Positions 8,882 to 18,222 of a stretch of 64,000 bases of DNA are shown piece by piece (positions within the stretch are counted from its first letter, which is position 1; every line of letters begins with the position of its first letter). The DNA lies in the NCBI RefSeq assembly GCF_003600155.1, contig NZ_QWLD01000040.1, positions 402,477 to 466,476 of the forward strand, given 5' to 3'. Both the position numbers and the translations under genes were made by a program. This DNA comes from Nesterenkonia muleiensis (GTDB lineage Bacteria; Actinomycetota; Actinomycetes; Actinomycetales; Micrococcaceae). The notes under the pieces are model-generated. The model made no database searches and was not told the DNA's origin. It saw only the letters and a program-made list of their open reading frames with translations.

Positions 8882-10125
8882 TCGATGAGGCCGGCGCGGC
8901 GGCGGGTGCTCCGGTTGGCGTGGTCGGAGTATCGGGGCAGCCAGCGCTGCATACCGGCGGCGGCCAGCGGGCCGATGAACGATGCCGCCCACACCCCAGC
9001 GGCCAGTGAGCCCAGCGCGGCACCAGCGGAAAGGATCAGCGGGCCTGAACCCAGGCCGATATCGGTCAGCAGCCGCCATGCGCCCAGGAACTGCGGACGG
9101 GCCTGCGGGGGAGAGATGTCTGAGGCGATGGTCATCATGATGCCTGAGCCGCAGCCGTTGGCGAAGCCCAGCAGCATGGCCACCACGGCCAGCCCGGTGG
9201 CTGTGGAGGTCACGGGGAACAACGCCATCGCCAGCCCCAGCATGGTCATCGCCGGGACACCGACCCAGAGCCTGCCCAGCTTGTCCATCACCTTGCCCGC
9301 CGGGTAGAAGAGCAGCATGTCGATCCCGCCCGCCAGGCCGAACAGCAGCGAGATGGTGGTGGGGTCGAGTTCGATGTATTCGCCCCACAGCGGGATGACC
9401 TGCTGGCGGGCACCCCGGATCGCGCCGACCAGCATCCCTACCGTGCCCAGGGTGAGCAGCATTCGGCGCTGCTCGTTGAGGACGGTCCAGAAGCGCGGCT
9501 TGGTGAGTGCTTCAGTGACCGAAGTTGCGGCGGCGTCGTCCTTCTTCTTCCTGGTGGGGCGTGCCAGCCACACAGTGACGGTGGCCGCCAGGGCGGTCAC
9601 CACCGCGATGAAGAACACCGTGCTCATGTCGAAGAAGTAGATCACCGCTGCACCCAGGAAGGGGCCGACGAACTGCCCGATCCGATGCACCCCGCCGAGG
9701 GTGGAGAGCACCGTGGCGCGATGAAAAGCCGGTGTCACCTCAGTGAGATAGGAATGCCGGGCCAGATGGAAGACCGCGTTGGATGCGCCGACCAGCAGAA
9801 CAGCCGCACCCAGGGTGATCACGGAGGGGGCCAGGGCAGCAGCGAGGAAGCCGAGGGCCGCCACAGAACCTGCCACCAGCATGGCGGGACGGTCACCGAT
9901 CTTGGCGGCCAGCTGACCGGCCGGAAGGTCCGCCAGAATCTGGCCCACCGGCAGCATGGCGGCGATCACACCGGCCATTGCCAGGCTCGCCCCGCGCTCC
10001 ACGCTGTAGGGGGCGATGATCGGCAGCATCGCTCCGATTCCGGTGCTGAAGATGAACGCCGGGATGAGCGCCCCCAGCACGACGTCCCTGAAGGGGAAGG
10101 TGGGCTGAGCTGCGGCTTTGGTCAC
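8878..10125 (-). CDS. Major facilitator superfamily transporter
   Basis: A 415-residue, about 12-helix MFS permease. Features include an acidic-loop motif after helix 2 (LADLPAGQLAAKIGDRP) and a central basic loop containing RPTRKKKDD. It looks like a drug/metabolite efflux member, but no substrate can be read from sequence. I placed the start at the GTG at 10125, which has GGAG a few bases upstream; an upstream start at 10194 would add 23 residues lacking membrane character. The gene converges with the LacI-type gene, their last 3 bases overlapping, and diverges from helY. Confidence 0.8.
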   Translation of the reverse strand: MTKAAAQPTFPFRDVVLGALIPAFIFSTGIGAMLPIIAPYSVERGASLAMAGVIAAMLPVGQILADLPAGQLAAKIGDRPAMLVAGSVAALGFLAAALAPSVITLGAAVLLVGASNAVFHLARHSYLTEVTPAFHRATVLSTLGGVHRIGQFVGPFLGAAVIYFFDMSTVFFIAVVTALAATVTVWLARPTRKKKDDAAATSVTEALTKPRFWTVLNEQRRMLLTLGTVGMLVGAIRGARQQVIPLWGEYIELDPTTISLLFGLAGGIDMLLFYPAGKVMDKLGRLWVGVPAMTMLGLAMALFPVTSTATGLAVVAMLLGFANGCGSGIMMTIASDISPPQARPQFLGAWRLLTDIGLGSGPLILSAGAALGSLAAGVWAASFIGPLAAAGMQRWLPRYSDHANRSTRRRAGLID

Positions 10126-10215
10126 GTCTCCACACTCTACTCGCACGGTAGGGTTAGCAGTGAGCGAGCCGGGTGTCCGGCTCGTGCGAAGCACCAGGAG
10201 GGAAGCGAGCCAACG

Positions 10216-13140
10216 ATGTCCTCACCGGCCCAGCGCTACGCTGAATCTCGGCGCCGCGCAGCTGAGGCAAAGACCCAGCTCGGCGTCTTCACCGCCCATC
10301 AGTCGTTTGACCTCGATGACTTCCAGCGCGAATCCTGCCGCCACCTCGAAGACGGTAGGGCGGTTCTGGTGGCAGCACCGACCGGAGCGGGCAAGACGAT
10401 TGTGGGGGAGTTCGCCGTCCACCTGGCACTGGTCCAGGGCAAGAAGACCTTCTACACCACTCCGATCAAAGCGCTGAGCAACCAGAAGTTCCAGGAGCTT
10501 CGCCAGCAATACGGCTCAGATCGGGTGGGCCTGCTCACCGGTGACACCTCCATCAACTCCGAGGCTCCCGTGGTGGTGATGACCACAGAGGTGTTGCGCA
10601 ACATGCTCTATCAGGACTCCGGCACGCTGGCGGAGCTGGGGTTCGTGGTGATGGACGAGGTTCACTATTTGGCTGATCGCTTCCGCGGTGCGGTGTGGGA
10701 GGAAGTCATCATCCATCTGCCGGAGTCGGTGCAGGTGGCTGCGCTCTCAGCCACAGTCTCCAATGCCGAGGAGTTCGGCGCCTGGCTGGACACCGTTCGT
10801 GGTGAAACTGCTGTGGTGGTCTCCGAGCACCGCCCGGTGCCGCTGTGGCAGCACATGCTGGTCGACTACCAGCTTCTCGACCTGTTCGTCTCCGAGAGGA
10901 ACGAGGGCGTAGCCCAACTGGTCAACCCCGAGCTGCAGAGGCTCTCCCACTATTCCCAGGCGCCTGCCTCACGCCGCTCCGGGGGCCACCGCGGCCGGGG
11001 CAGAGGCAGACGTGACCACCGCCGGGACTTCAGCCGCTCAGCACAACGAGGCGGGGGAGAGGTCTCCCGGCTCTCCGGTACTCCCAAGGGTGCTCCACGG
11101 CTGAGCCGCCCCCGGACGATCAGAGCGCTGGACCGGGAAGGCCTGCTGCCCTGCATCGACTTCATCTTCTCCCGAGCAGGCTGCGAAGCCGCTGTGGAGC
11201 AGTGTCTGCACCACGGCATCCAGCTGACCACGAAGCAGGAGGCTCAGGAGATCGCCTCTCGCGTGGAGGCCATGGGCTGGGAACTACCGGCCGAGGACCT
11301 TGCCGTTCTGGGCTTCGACAGTTTCCGTGAGGCTCTGATCAGCGGCATAGCCGCTCATCATGCAGGCATGTTGCCCCCGTTCAAGGAACTGGTGGAGAAC
11401 CTCTACGCCGAAGGCCTGCTGAAGGTGGTGTTCGCCACTGAGACCCTGGCCCTGGGGATCAACATGCCGGCACGAACCGTGGTGCTGGAGAAGCTGGACA
11501 AGTTCAACGGAGAGAGCCACCAGGACATCACCCCCGGTGAGTACACGCAGCTCACCGGGCGGGCGGGGCGCCGCGGGATCGACGTGGAGGGTCACGCCGT
11601 AGTGGTCTGGCAGCCTGGGATGGACCCGCGTCAGGTAGCGGGTCTTGCCTCCAAACGGACCTATCCGCTGAACTCGAGTTTTCGACCCAGCTACAACATG
11701 GCGGTCAACCTCACCGCACAGTTCGGACGCCGCCGGGCTCGCACGATCCTGGAGTCCTCCTTCGCCCAGTTCCAGGCTGACCGGGCAGTGGTCGGGCTGG
11801 CCCGCGATGTGGCCAAACGCGAGTCCTCACTGGAGGGGTACCAGGACGCCATGGCCTGCCATCTGGGAGACTTCGGCGAGTACGCCGAACTGCGCCGTCG
11901 GCTCAATGAGCAGCAGAAGGACCAGGCCAAAGCCCGCAACAGACAGCGCAGGACAGAGATCGTCCGGCTGCTCAGTGCTTTGGAGCCGGGGGACGTGATC
12001 GAGGTCGGTGGGCGCCGTCGTCTGGGTGATTGCCTGGTTGTTCACTCGGCGCCCGAACATGACCCGCGCCCCGGGGTGATCACTGAGGACGGCAAGCTGC
12101 GCAATGTGACCGTGGAAGATTTCGCACAGCCGCCGGAGGTCATCGCCAGTATCCGCCTGCCGAGGAAACCGCAGGTCAAAGTGCCCAAGATCAGGCGGGA
12201 CCTGGCCTCGGCCATGCGCAATGCTCTGCGAGAACGCACCCCGCCCCGGAAGAACGCATCCCAGCCGGGATTCGGATTCACCGACGACGACGCCGGCTCG
12301 CATCCCAGTGTGGAGCAACTTGAGTCCCAGCTGCGCAAACACCCCTGCCACTCCTGTTCCGACAGGGAGGAGCACGCCCGGTGGGCTGAGCGTTGGTGGA
12401 AGCTGCGCCGGGAGACAGACCAGCTCAAGGCGAAGATCGACCGGCGGACCGGGTCCATCGCCAAGACCTTCGACCGGGTCTGTGGGGTCCTCTTCGAACT
12501 CGGGCATCTGCAGCCTGCCCAGGAGGAGAAGATCCCCACTGGCGCACCCCTGCACGAAGAGTTCAACGCCGAGGAGTTCCTGGTCACCGCCCGCGGCCAG
12601 CGGCTGCGCAGGATCTACGGTGAGCGGGACCTGTTCACCGAGCTGCTCATGGACCGTGGAGTGCTGGATCAGCTCGGTGCCGAAGAGCTTGCCGCCTTCT
12701 CCACGCTACTGGTCTACCAGGCCAAGCGTGAGGACGAGGGAGCGATGCCGCAGATGCCCACCAAGAAGCTCTCCGCCGCGGTGCGTTCGGCCCTTGAGGT
12801 GCACGCTGAGCTTGAGGCTCTGGAGAAGCGTCACCACCTGGAGCCCACTGACGCTCCGGAGCTGGGCCTGAGCCTCCCGATGTACTCCTGGGCCACCGGG
12901 ACGAGCCTGAAGTCTGCGCTCGAGGAGTCCCCGCTGGCAGCAGGTGATTTTGTGCGCTGGGCCAAGCAGTGCATCGACACCCTCGACCAGATCTCCGCGG
13001 TGCCTACTGCCAGCGCCCGGTTCACCAGCCGGTGCCAGGAGGCTGTGGACCTCATCGCCAGGGGAGTGGTCTCCTACTCATCAGTCGTCTACCAGTCCGC
13101 AGAGGAAGATTACGATTCAGATGCCTCCAGTGACCTCTGA
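10216..13140 (+). CDS. helY: Ski2/Mtr4-like DEAD/DEAH-box RNA helicase
   Basis: A 974-residue superfamily-2 helicase of the actinobacterial HelY type, related to eukaryotic Ski2/Mtr4. Motifs: APTGAGKT (Walker A, 54-61), DEVH (147-150), SAT (178-180), HHAGMLPPFK and QLTGRAGRRGID (helicase C domain). The C-terminal third matches a DSHCT-type domain. A basic Arg/Gly-rich insertion (about 252-283, with GRGRGRR) may bind nucleic acid. The ATG at 10216 is preceded by AGGAGGGA at 10197-10204; the open frame extends upstream to 9685 but there overlaps the divergent MFS gene. The leader carries an 8-bp GC hairpin (CGAGCCGG/CCGGCTCG, 10165-10184). The role is probably RNA unwinding in turnover. Confidence 0.88.
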   Translation: MSSPAQRYAESRRRAAEAKTQLGVFTAHQSFDLDDFQRESCRHLEDGRAVLVAAPTGAGKTIVGEFAVHLALVQGKKTFYTTPIKALSNQKFQELRQQYGSDRVGLLTGDTSINSEAPVVVMTTEVLRNMLYQDSGTLAELGFVVMDEVHYLADRFRGAVWEEVIIHLPESVQVAALSATVSNAEEFGAWLDTVRGETAVVVSEHRPVPLWQHMLVDYQLLDLFVSERNEGVAQLVNPELQRLSHYSQAPASRRSGGHRGRGRGRRDHRRDFSRSAQRGGGEVSRLSGTPKGAPRLSRPRTIRALDREGLLPCIDFIFSRAGCEAAVEQCLHHGIQLTTKQEAQEIASRVEAMGWELPAEDLAVLGFDSFREALISGIAAHHAGMLPPFKELVENLYAEGLLKVVFATETLALGINMPARTVVLEKLDKFNGESHQDITPGEYTQLTGRAGRRGIDVEGHAVVVWQPGMDPRQVAGLASKRTYPLNSSFRPSYNMAVNLTAQFGRRRARTILESSFAQFQADRAVVGLARDVAKRESSLEGYQDAMACHLGDFGEYAELRRRLNEQQKDQAKARNRQRRTEIVRLLSALEPGDVIEVGGRRRLGDCLVVHSAPEHDPRPGVITEDGKLRNVTVEDFAQPPEVIASIRLPRKPQVKVPKIRRDLASAMRNALRERTPPRKNASQPGFGFTDDDAGSHPSVEQLESQLRKHPCHSCSDREEHARWAERWWKLRRETDQLKAKIDRRTGSIAKTFDRVCGVLFELGHLQPAQEEKIPTGAPLHEEFNAEEFLVTARGQRLRRIYGERDLFTELLMDRGVLDQLGAEELAAFSTLLVYQAKREDEGAMPQMPTKKLSAAVRSALEVHAELEALEKRHHLEPTDAPELGLSLPMYSWATGTSLKSALEESPLAAGDFVRWAKQCIDTLDQISAVPTASARFTSRCQEAVDLIARGVVSYSSVVYQSAEEDYDSDASSDL

Positions 13141-14296
13141 GCAGCCCACCCACCCGCCGGCCCTGCTGTACAACGGCACCATTCACTCCACCGCTGAGCC
13201 CTACGCCGAGGCAATGGTCGTCGAGGACGGTCAGGTGGCTTGGTTGGGGAGTGATGAGACGGCTGAACGGCTGCGCGAGGAGCGGTTCTTCGTCCATGAC
13301 CTGGACCGGGCCCTGGTGGCACCGGCCTTTGTGGGGATGGTGAGTCTCACCGCGCCCGAGCTTGATGGCGGTGCTGTGGCTCAGATCCTCGATACAGCGG
13401 CACATCAGCTGGGCTACTCGGCGCTTCGGCTGGTCACCGAGCTGGAGGTCACCGACATCGCAGATGAGGCCAGGGCCTCCACTGTGCAGCATCTCTACGA
13501 GGTGCTGCAGGTTGCCGCCGATCATCCGGTGGATGTCTGGCCGGCAGTCCTGCTGCGGGGTGTGACCGCAGACGGGGGAGCGCCATCGATCGCTCCGGTC
13601 AATGATCTGCTGGACCTGTTGGATGAGCTGGATGCTCAGGGGCGGGAGGTGGCGGTAGCGCTGGACCTTACTGAGATCCAGCCGAATCTGCTGGGCGTGC
13701 GGTCTTGGTCTGCCGAAGCGGGCAGGCAGCTGCTGCTGGACTGCCGCGGCTGTGAACCCGGCGTCGTCGTCGATTCTGTGGTGACATCGCAGAAGCACCT
13801 GCGGGAGCTGAGGCAGACACCCTCACCGTCTACGCCGACGGTCCTGGTGGGCTTCGACTCCGCGGAAAGAAGCTTGTGGGAGCAGCTGCTCAACACTGGG
13901 GTTCACGTGCTGCTGACCGGGCCGGGCCATGTGGCCACAGCTCTGGCGGTCGGTGTGCCGACCTCCGCGGCACCGGGGGAGGGGGAGAATCCCTGGGAGT
14001 TGGTCTCACACCATGTTCATCACCACACTGACCCGGTCTCGGCGCGGGCTGCCTTCAATGCCCAGACCCGGGGCGCCTACCGTTCGCTGCCGGATGCTCC
14101 AGTCTCCGCAGGTCAGCTGAATCCGGGCAGTGCGGCGACCTACGCGGTATGGGAGGTGGAGGCGGTGGCGGTGCAGACGCCGAATTCGACAGTATCGGCC
14201 TGGAGCACCGATACCCGCGCACGTACTCCAATGCTGCCCTATCTGGATGGAGAAACACTTCCGCGGCTGGTCAGCACCATCATCCGCGGGCGGTAG
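13121..14296 (+). CDS. Degenerate amidohydrolase-like protein
   Basis: A 391-residue protein. Its start, LLYNGTIHSTAEPYAEAMVV and then VAWLGSD, matches the N-terminal beta domain of metal-dependent amidohydrolases. The next segment should carry the HxH metal ligands after a PG[LF]xDxHxH-type motif. Here it reads LVAPAFVGMVSLTAPEL, with no histidines. The metal site therefore looks lost and the protein may be a non-catalytic relative. It overlaps the last 20 bases of helY and precedes ppm1 by 10 bases, so the three are probably co-transcribed. Its function is unknown. Confidence 0.7.
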   Translation: MPPVTSEQPTHPPALLYNGTIHSTAEPYAEAMVVEDGQVAWLGSDETAERLREERFFVHDLDRALVAPAFVGMVSLTAPELDGGAVAQILDTAAHQLGYSALRLVTELEVTDIADEARASTVQHLYEVLQVAADHPVDVWPAVLLRGVTADGGAPSIAPVNDLLDLLDELDAQGREVAVALDLTEIQPNLLGVRSWSAEAGRQLLLDCRGCEPGVVVDSVVTSQKHLRELRQTPSPSTPTVLVGFDSAERSLWEQLLNTGVHVLLTGPGHVATALAVGVPTSAAPGEGENPWELVSHHVHHHTDPVSARAAFNAQTRGAYRSLPDAPVSAGQLNPGSAATYAVWEVEAVAVQTPNSTVSAWSTDTRARTPMLPYLDGETLPRLVSTIIRGR

Positions 14297-14306
14297 ATTG
14301 GAGTCT

Positions 14307-15047
14307 ATGAAGACCCTGACCATCATCCCCACCTATAACGAGATCGAGGCACTGCCCACCACAGTGGATCGGCTCCGTGCCGCAGTCCCCGAGACTGATG
14401 TGCTGATAGTGGATGACAACAGCCCCGACGGCACCGGTGAGCTGGCCGAACAGATGAGCGCGGCTGATGATCACATCCATGTGCTCCACCGGACGAAGAA
14501 AGACGGTCTGGGCGGGGCTTATATCGCCGGTTTCACCTGGGGTCTTGAACGCGACTACGACGCCTTTGTGGAACTCGACGCCGATGGCTCCCATCAGCCT
14601 GAACAGCTCCCGGACCTGTTGGCGGCCATTGAGACAGCTGACCTGGTGATCGGCTCGCGCTGGGTCTCTGGGGGCTCTGTGGTGAACTGGCCGCTGCACC
14701 GGGAGCTGATCTCCCGGGCCGGCAGCCTCTACTCACGGACTCTGCTGGGACTGAAGGTCCGCGATATCACTGCGGGGTTCAGGGTGTTCCGCCGCAGCAC
14801 CTTGGAGGATATCGATCTCAGTTCGATCGAATCTGTCGGATACGGCTTCCAGGTGGATATGACCTTCCGAGTCGCCGGGCAGGGCAAGACCATCACAGAA
14901 GTGCCGATCACCTTTGTGGAGCGCACCCTGGGAGAGTCGAAGATGAGTGGCGGGATCGTGGTGGAAGCGGTGGCTAACGTCACCAAATGGGGCCTCACCG
15001 CACGCGCAAAGGCCCTGGCAAGAAGAGCCAGGGCCTTCAGCGGGTAG
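14307..15047 (+). CDS. ppm1: Polyprenol-phosphate mannose synthase (GT2)
   Basis: A 246-residue family-2 glycosyltransferase without membrane helices, transferring mannose from GDP-mannose to polyprenyl phosphate for lipoglycan and protein mannosylation at the membrane. Motifs seen are IIPTYNE (6-12), VDDNSPDGTGE, the DxD-type metal site ELDADGSHQPE, VIGSRWVSGG, and RDITAGFRVFRR. The acyltransferase domain fused in some actinobacterial Ppm1 proteins is absent. The ATG at 14307 has only a weak upstream purine stretch (TTGGAG). Confidence 0.88.
   Translation: MKTLTIIPTYNEIEALPTTVDRLRAAVPETDVLIVDDNSPDGTGELAEQMSAADDHIHVLHRTKKDGLGGAYIAGFTWGLERDYDAFVELDADGSHQPEQLPDLLAAIETADLVIGSRWVSGGSVVNWPLHRELISRAGSLYSRTLLGLKVRDITAGFRVFRRSTLEDIDLSSIESVGYGFQVDMTFRVAGQGKTITEVPITFVERTLGESKMSGGIVVEAVANVTKWGLTARAKALARRARAFSG
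15009..15037. terminator. GC-rich hairpin in the ppm1 3' end
   Basis: AAGGCCCTGGC (15009-15019) pairs perfectly with GCCAGGGCCTT (15027-15037) across a 7-base loop. It lies inside the last codons of ppm1, between two convergent genes. On the minus strand it falls 28 bases past the rbpA stop and is followed by a short T run, so it could terminate rbpA transcripts as well. Confidence 0.5.
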
Positions 15048-15064
15048 CACAGAGAGAGTCTGGT

Positions 15065-15406
15065 CTAGACCTTCTCGCCGCGCTTTTCACGCAGAATCTT
15101 CAGCCGGTCTTTGAGGATGTCCTCAAGCTCATCCTCACCACGCCGTTCCAGAAGCATATCCCAGTGGGTACGCACCGGTTTCTCCGGCTCTTCGTCGGGT
15201 GCTCCGCCCTCTGCGAGCACCCCGACCTTGCCGGAGACGGCTGTCCACGTCGCGGGGATCTCGGCCTCTGCTGCGAAGGTGACAGTGATCTTCTCGCCGT
15301 CTTCGCAGACGTACTCAACGTTCTGCCGGGGGGCTGGCTCCACACCGGATTCAGTCTCCATGGACTGTGCGCCCAGGCGCATACCGCGCAGGCTGCGATC
15401 ACTCAT
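15065..15406 (-). CDS. rbpA: RNA polymerase-binding protein RbpA
   Basis: A 113-residue actinobacterial transcription factor that binds the housekeeping sigma factor and stabilises the open complex. The N-terminal LRGMRLGAQSMETE, the basic-linker region APRQ, and the C-terminal sigma-interaction domain THWDMLLERRGEDELEDILK are all clear. The central zinc-site positions are mostly lost: one Cys remains (YVCEDGE) and the second pair is replaced by TWTAVSG. This is similar to RbpA forms that fold without zinc. The gene is convergent with ppm1. Confidence 0.93.
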   Translation of the reverse strand: MSDRSLRGMRLGAQSMETESGVEPAPRQNVEYVCEDGEKITVTFAAEAEIPATWTAVSGKVGVLAEGGAPDEEPEKPVRTHWDMLLERRGEDELEDILKDRLKILREKRGEKV

Positions 15407-15473
15407 CGCTGCTCCTTAACTAAAAGTCTCTCTTTAACGTAGTCTTCTCCGGTAGCGCAACGATGCCGCCAGC

Positions 15474-16844
15474 TCAGTTATTCCGCGGCCCCTCAGAATC
15501 CTGCTCCTCAGGTTCGACATAGTGGGGATCCTCGTCGCCACTGTCGTTCCAAGCCGGTGGTGAGCTGATGGCCTCCTGCGCCGCGTTGGAGGGCGCATCC
15601 CAGCCGGTGGGCGCGGACTCACCCTCAAGAGGGGAGTCGGCCTCCGGGGGAGCGGTTTCGGCCACTCGCTTGAGCGTTTCGGCACTGCCCTCGTGGAGCC
15701 CGGGCGCCGACCTGGCAGCGGAGGCGTTTCCGTGCTCCGCCTTACGGGCCTCCTCCTCCAGTTCTTTGGAGCTCAGGTAGTGCGAGTTCTCATCGGTGAC
15801 CGATGTGGAGCGGGCTGATTCGGCCAGATCAGCGATCGCACTGGAGATTCCGGGTTTGCCCTTGATGTCCTGGGTGCGTGCCTCTTCCTCCCGGCGTCTC
15901 TTGAGCCGGTCGGCACGGGCTTCCAGCGCCTTCTCACGCTCTTCGAAGGACAGGCCGCCGTCCCGGGCATCGTCGCCGCCGAAAGCACCAGAGAGTGATT
16001 TGAGGGCTTCGCCGAATTCGCCGGGGATGACGAACATGGTGTTGGATTCGGACTTGGCCATCTCCGGCAGGGTCTGCAGGTATTGGTAAGAGAGCAGTTC
16101 GGGGCTCGGCTCAGAGGCATGCACGGCGTTGAACACCGTTTCGATGGCCTGGGCCTCGGCGTTTGCGGAGAGAATCCTGGATTGGGCCTCACCTTCAGCC
16201 TGCAGGATCGCGGCTTGCCGCTCGCCCTCGGCGTTGAGGATCGCCGACTGCTTATTGCCTTCGGCCGTGAGGATCGCGGCACGGCGACTGCGCTCAGCGC
16301 GCATCTGCTGCTCCATGGAGTCCTGGATGCTGTGCGGCGGGTCGATAGCCTTCAGCTCCACCCGGGCCACCCGGATGCCCCAACGTCCGGTGACCTTGTC
16401 CAGCTCTCCGCGCAGCATGGAGTTGATCTGGTCCCGGGAGGTCAGAGCCTCTTCAAGGTTCATTCCGCCGACCACATTACGCAGAGTGGTGGTGGTCAGC
16501 TGCTCGACAGCGACGATGTAGTTCTGGATCTCATAGGTGGCGGCTTTGGGATCGGTGATCTGGAAGTAGACGACGGTGTCGATGGAGACCACCAGGTTGT
16601 CCTCGGTGATGACCGGCTGGGGCGGAAAGGAGACGACCTGTTCGCGCATATCCAGCTTGGGCAGCAACCGGTCGATGAAAGGCACCAGCAGGGTCAGGCC
16701 GGGCCCTTGGGTGCGCTGGTACTTGCCGAGGCGCTCAATGATGCCGGCGCGGGCCTGCGGGATGATGCGCACGCTCTGGGCGAGCATCACCACCACGAAG
16801 GCCACCAACGCCAGGAGTACCACGATCACGACTATTTCAGGCAT
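15474..16844 (-). CDS. SPFH/Band-7 (stomatin-like) membrane protein, QmcA type
   Basis: A 456-residue scaffold protein of bacterial membrane microdomains. One N-terminal membrane helix (3-25) is followed by the SPFH domain (VRIIPQARAGIIERLGKY onward). Next comes a helical coiled region with repeated AEGE/Q units (AILTAEGNKQSAILNAEGER), and then a hydrophilic, probably disordered tail (about 300-456). Its upstream neighbour encodes an NfeD protein, the standard operon partner of this family. A C-terminally truncated paralogue lies at 18956-19480. Confidence 0.88.
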   Translation of the reverse strand: MPEIVVIVVLLALVAFVVVMLAQSVRIIPQARAGIIERLGKYQRTQGPGLTLLVPFIDRLLPKLDMREQVVSFPPQPVITEDNLVVSIDTVVYFQITDPKAATYEIQNYIVAVEQLTTTTLRNVVGGMNLEEALTSRDQINSMLRGELDKVTGRWGIRVARVELKAIDPPHSIQDSMEQQMRAERSRRAAILTAEGNKQSAILNAEGERQAAILQAEGEAQSRILSANAEAQAIETVFNAVHASEPSPELLSYQYLQTLPEMAKSESNTMFVIPGEFGEALKSLSGAFGGDDARDGGLSFEEREKALEARADRLKRRREEEARTQDIKGKPGISSAIADLAESARSTSVTDENSHYLSSKELEEEARKAEHGNASAARSAPGLHEGSAETLKRVAETAPPEADSPLEGESAPTGWDAPSNAAQEAISSPPAWNDSGDEDPHYVEPEEQDSEGPRNN

Positions 16845-16880
16845 GTCGGCTATCCGTCCTGTTCGATTGCGATGTACATG

Positions 16881-17366
16881 TCAGGCTTCACGCGCCTGTG
16901 GATCGTTCCAGTCGATGCGTGGAGAAGGCTTGAGGTACACCGTGGCCCCGTCCACCGACTCCACCAGCGCCGCTGCGCCGGGTTCGATCTGGTAATCACC
17001 GGCTGCGCGTGCGGTCCAGGTGTCGCCGTCTACCTCTGCCAACCCTGAAGAGTCGGTGACGGTCTCGATGGTGTGGGCCTCCATGCCCTGCATCCGGTCA
17101 ATATTGGTCAACTGATCCTCAGGACCCTTCTTGAGGTGCTTCAGCGCGATGGGCCGTACAGCGCCCAGCATCAGCAGGGCGGTGACTGAGCCGATCACTA
17201 CCTGCATCCATGCCGCCCCGCCGGCCAGAGACACTGTCATGGCGGCAAGAGCTCCGACGGCGAGCATCAGGAACATCAGGTCCAGCACAAAGGACTCGAC
17301 CACGGCCAGCACAAAGGTCAGAGCGAGCCAGGCGGCCCAGAGGTTCTCACCGAACCACTCAATCAT
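16881..17366 (-). CDS. NfeD-family membrane protein
   Basis: A 161-residue short-form NfeD protein. Two or three hydrophobic segments (about 8-75) are followed by a C-terminal OB-fold domain (DRMQGMEAHTIETV onward, about 95-150). NfeD proteins pair with SPFH proteins in membrane microdomain organisation, and the partner gene starts 36 bases downstream. I chose the ATG at 17366 because AAGGAGGT stands directly before it; the frame opens 11 codons earlier without such a site. Confidence 0.85.
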   Translation of the reverse strand: MIEWFGENLWAAWLALTFVLAVVESFVLDLMFLMLAVGALAAMTVSLAGGAAWMQVVIGSVTALLMLGAVRPIALKHLKKGPEDQLTNIDRMQGMEAHTIETVTDSSGLAEVDGDTWTARAAGDYQIEPGAAALVESVDGATVYLKPSPRIDWNDPQAREA

Positions 17367-17449
17367 GCTGACCTCCTTCTCAGCGGTGACCTGCACCAAC
17401 TGTCCTTCTCAACCCTATCCGGCCCTGGTAACTGCGTCGAGGCGACCAG

Positions 17450-18175
17450 CTAGGTGGCTGTTCGTGCGGAGAGGATGCAGAATTCGTTCCCCGAAGGATC
17501 GGCGTAGGTCCGCCATGGCATATCGCCCCAATCAGGATGCAGCTCCTGACCCCCGCGCTCAGCTATTCCTGCCGCGACCTCATCGGGATCCTCACCGGGC
17601 TCCAGGCGAACATCCAGGTGAAGACGGTTCTTCCCTGGCCCCTTACTCTGGACTTCAGGACACATTTCAAGCAGCGGACCCCGTCCGGAGAGATGGCGAA
17701 GTGTCCGAGGCGCAATGCCCGGTGCCTCTGCCCATCCGGTGAGCCAGGCCCAGAAATCAGCCGAGACGTTCGGATCGGCGCAGTCAAGGGGGAGTGCCGC
17801 GATAGGTCCGGTCTCCGTGTACACGGCACGCTCTTCCATCACGCAGCACGGATTGCCCTCCGGGTCGGCCAGGACAACCCAGGGGACATCGCCCTGGCCG
17901 ATGTCCAGCTGAGAGGCGCCTAAGCTGATCAGGCGCTCAACCTCTTCGGCCTGGCGTGCCCCTCCATGGAGATCGAGGTGGAAACGCAGCGGCTCCGAGG
18001 CCGGCTCGGGCACACGCTGGAAGCACAGGTCCAGCACAGGGCCGTCATCCACAGTCATCCGTGTCTCGTAGATGCCGTCGTCATCAGTGAGCCGTTCGCC
18101 GCCGACAACAGCCTCCCAGAATTTACCCAATCGCTGAGGATCCACAGCATCGAAAACCAGATTCTCCAAGAACAT
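17450..18175 (-). CDS. Two-domain VOC (glyoxalase-like) protein
   Basis: A 241-residue protein made of two similar beta-alpha-beta-beta-beta units, roughly 1-118 and 125-241. Each ends with an acid-rich 'ADPEGNP' or 'ADPSGNEFC' turn, as in glyoxalase/bleomycin-resistance/dioxygenase (VOC) proteins. Both halves have the W-x-V/T-x-ADPxGN signature (WVVLADPEGNPCC and WRTYADPSGNEFC). Members detoxify, bind drugs or cleave rings; nothing here fixes the substrate. It stands alone, with the toxin-antitoxin pair divergent from it. Confidence 0.72.
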   Translation of the reverse strand: MFLENLVFDAVDPQRLGKFWEAVVGGERLTDDDGIYETRMTVDDGPVLDLCFQRVPEPASEPLRFHLDLHGGARQAEEVERLISLGASQLDIGQGDVPWVVLADPEGNPCCVMEERAVYTETGPIAALPLDCADPNVSADFWAWLTGWAEAPGIAPRTLRHLSGRGPLLEMCPEVQSKGPGKNRLHLDVRLEPGEDPDEVAAGIAERGGQELHPDWGDMPWRTYADPSGNEFCILSARTAT

Positions 18176-18222
18176 GGACTCACACTACAGTTCGGAGGCG
18201 TTTCGCGGTGAAGCCAATGCGC

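Noticed and set aside
9685..10215. Upstream extension of the helY reading frame by 177 codons
   Set aside because: It runs antisense through the MFS gene, has no helicase similarity, and a good ribosome site precedes the ATG at 10216.
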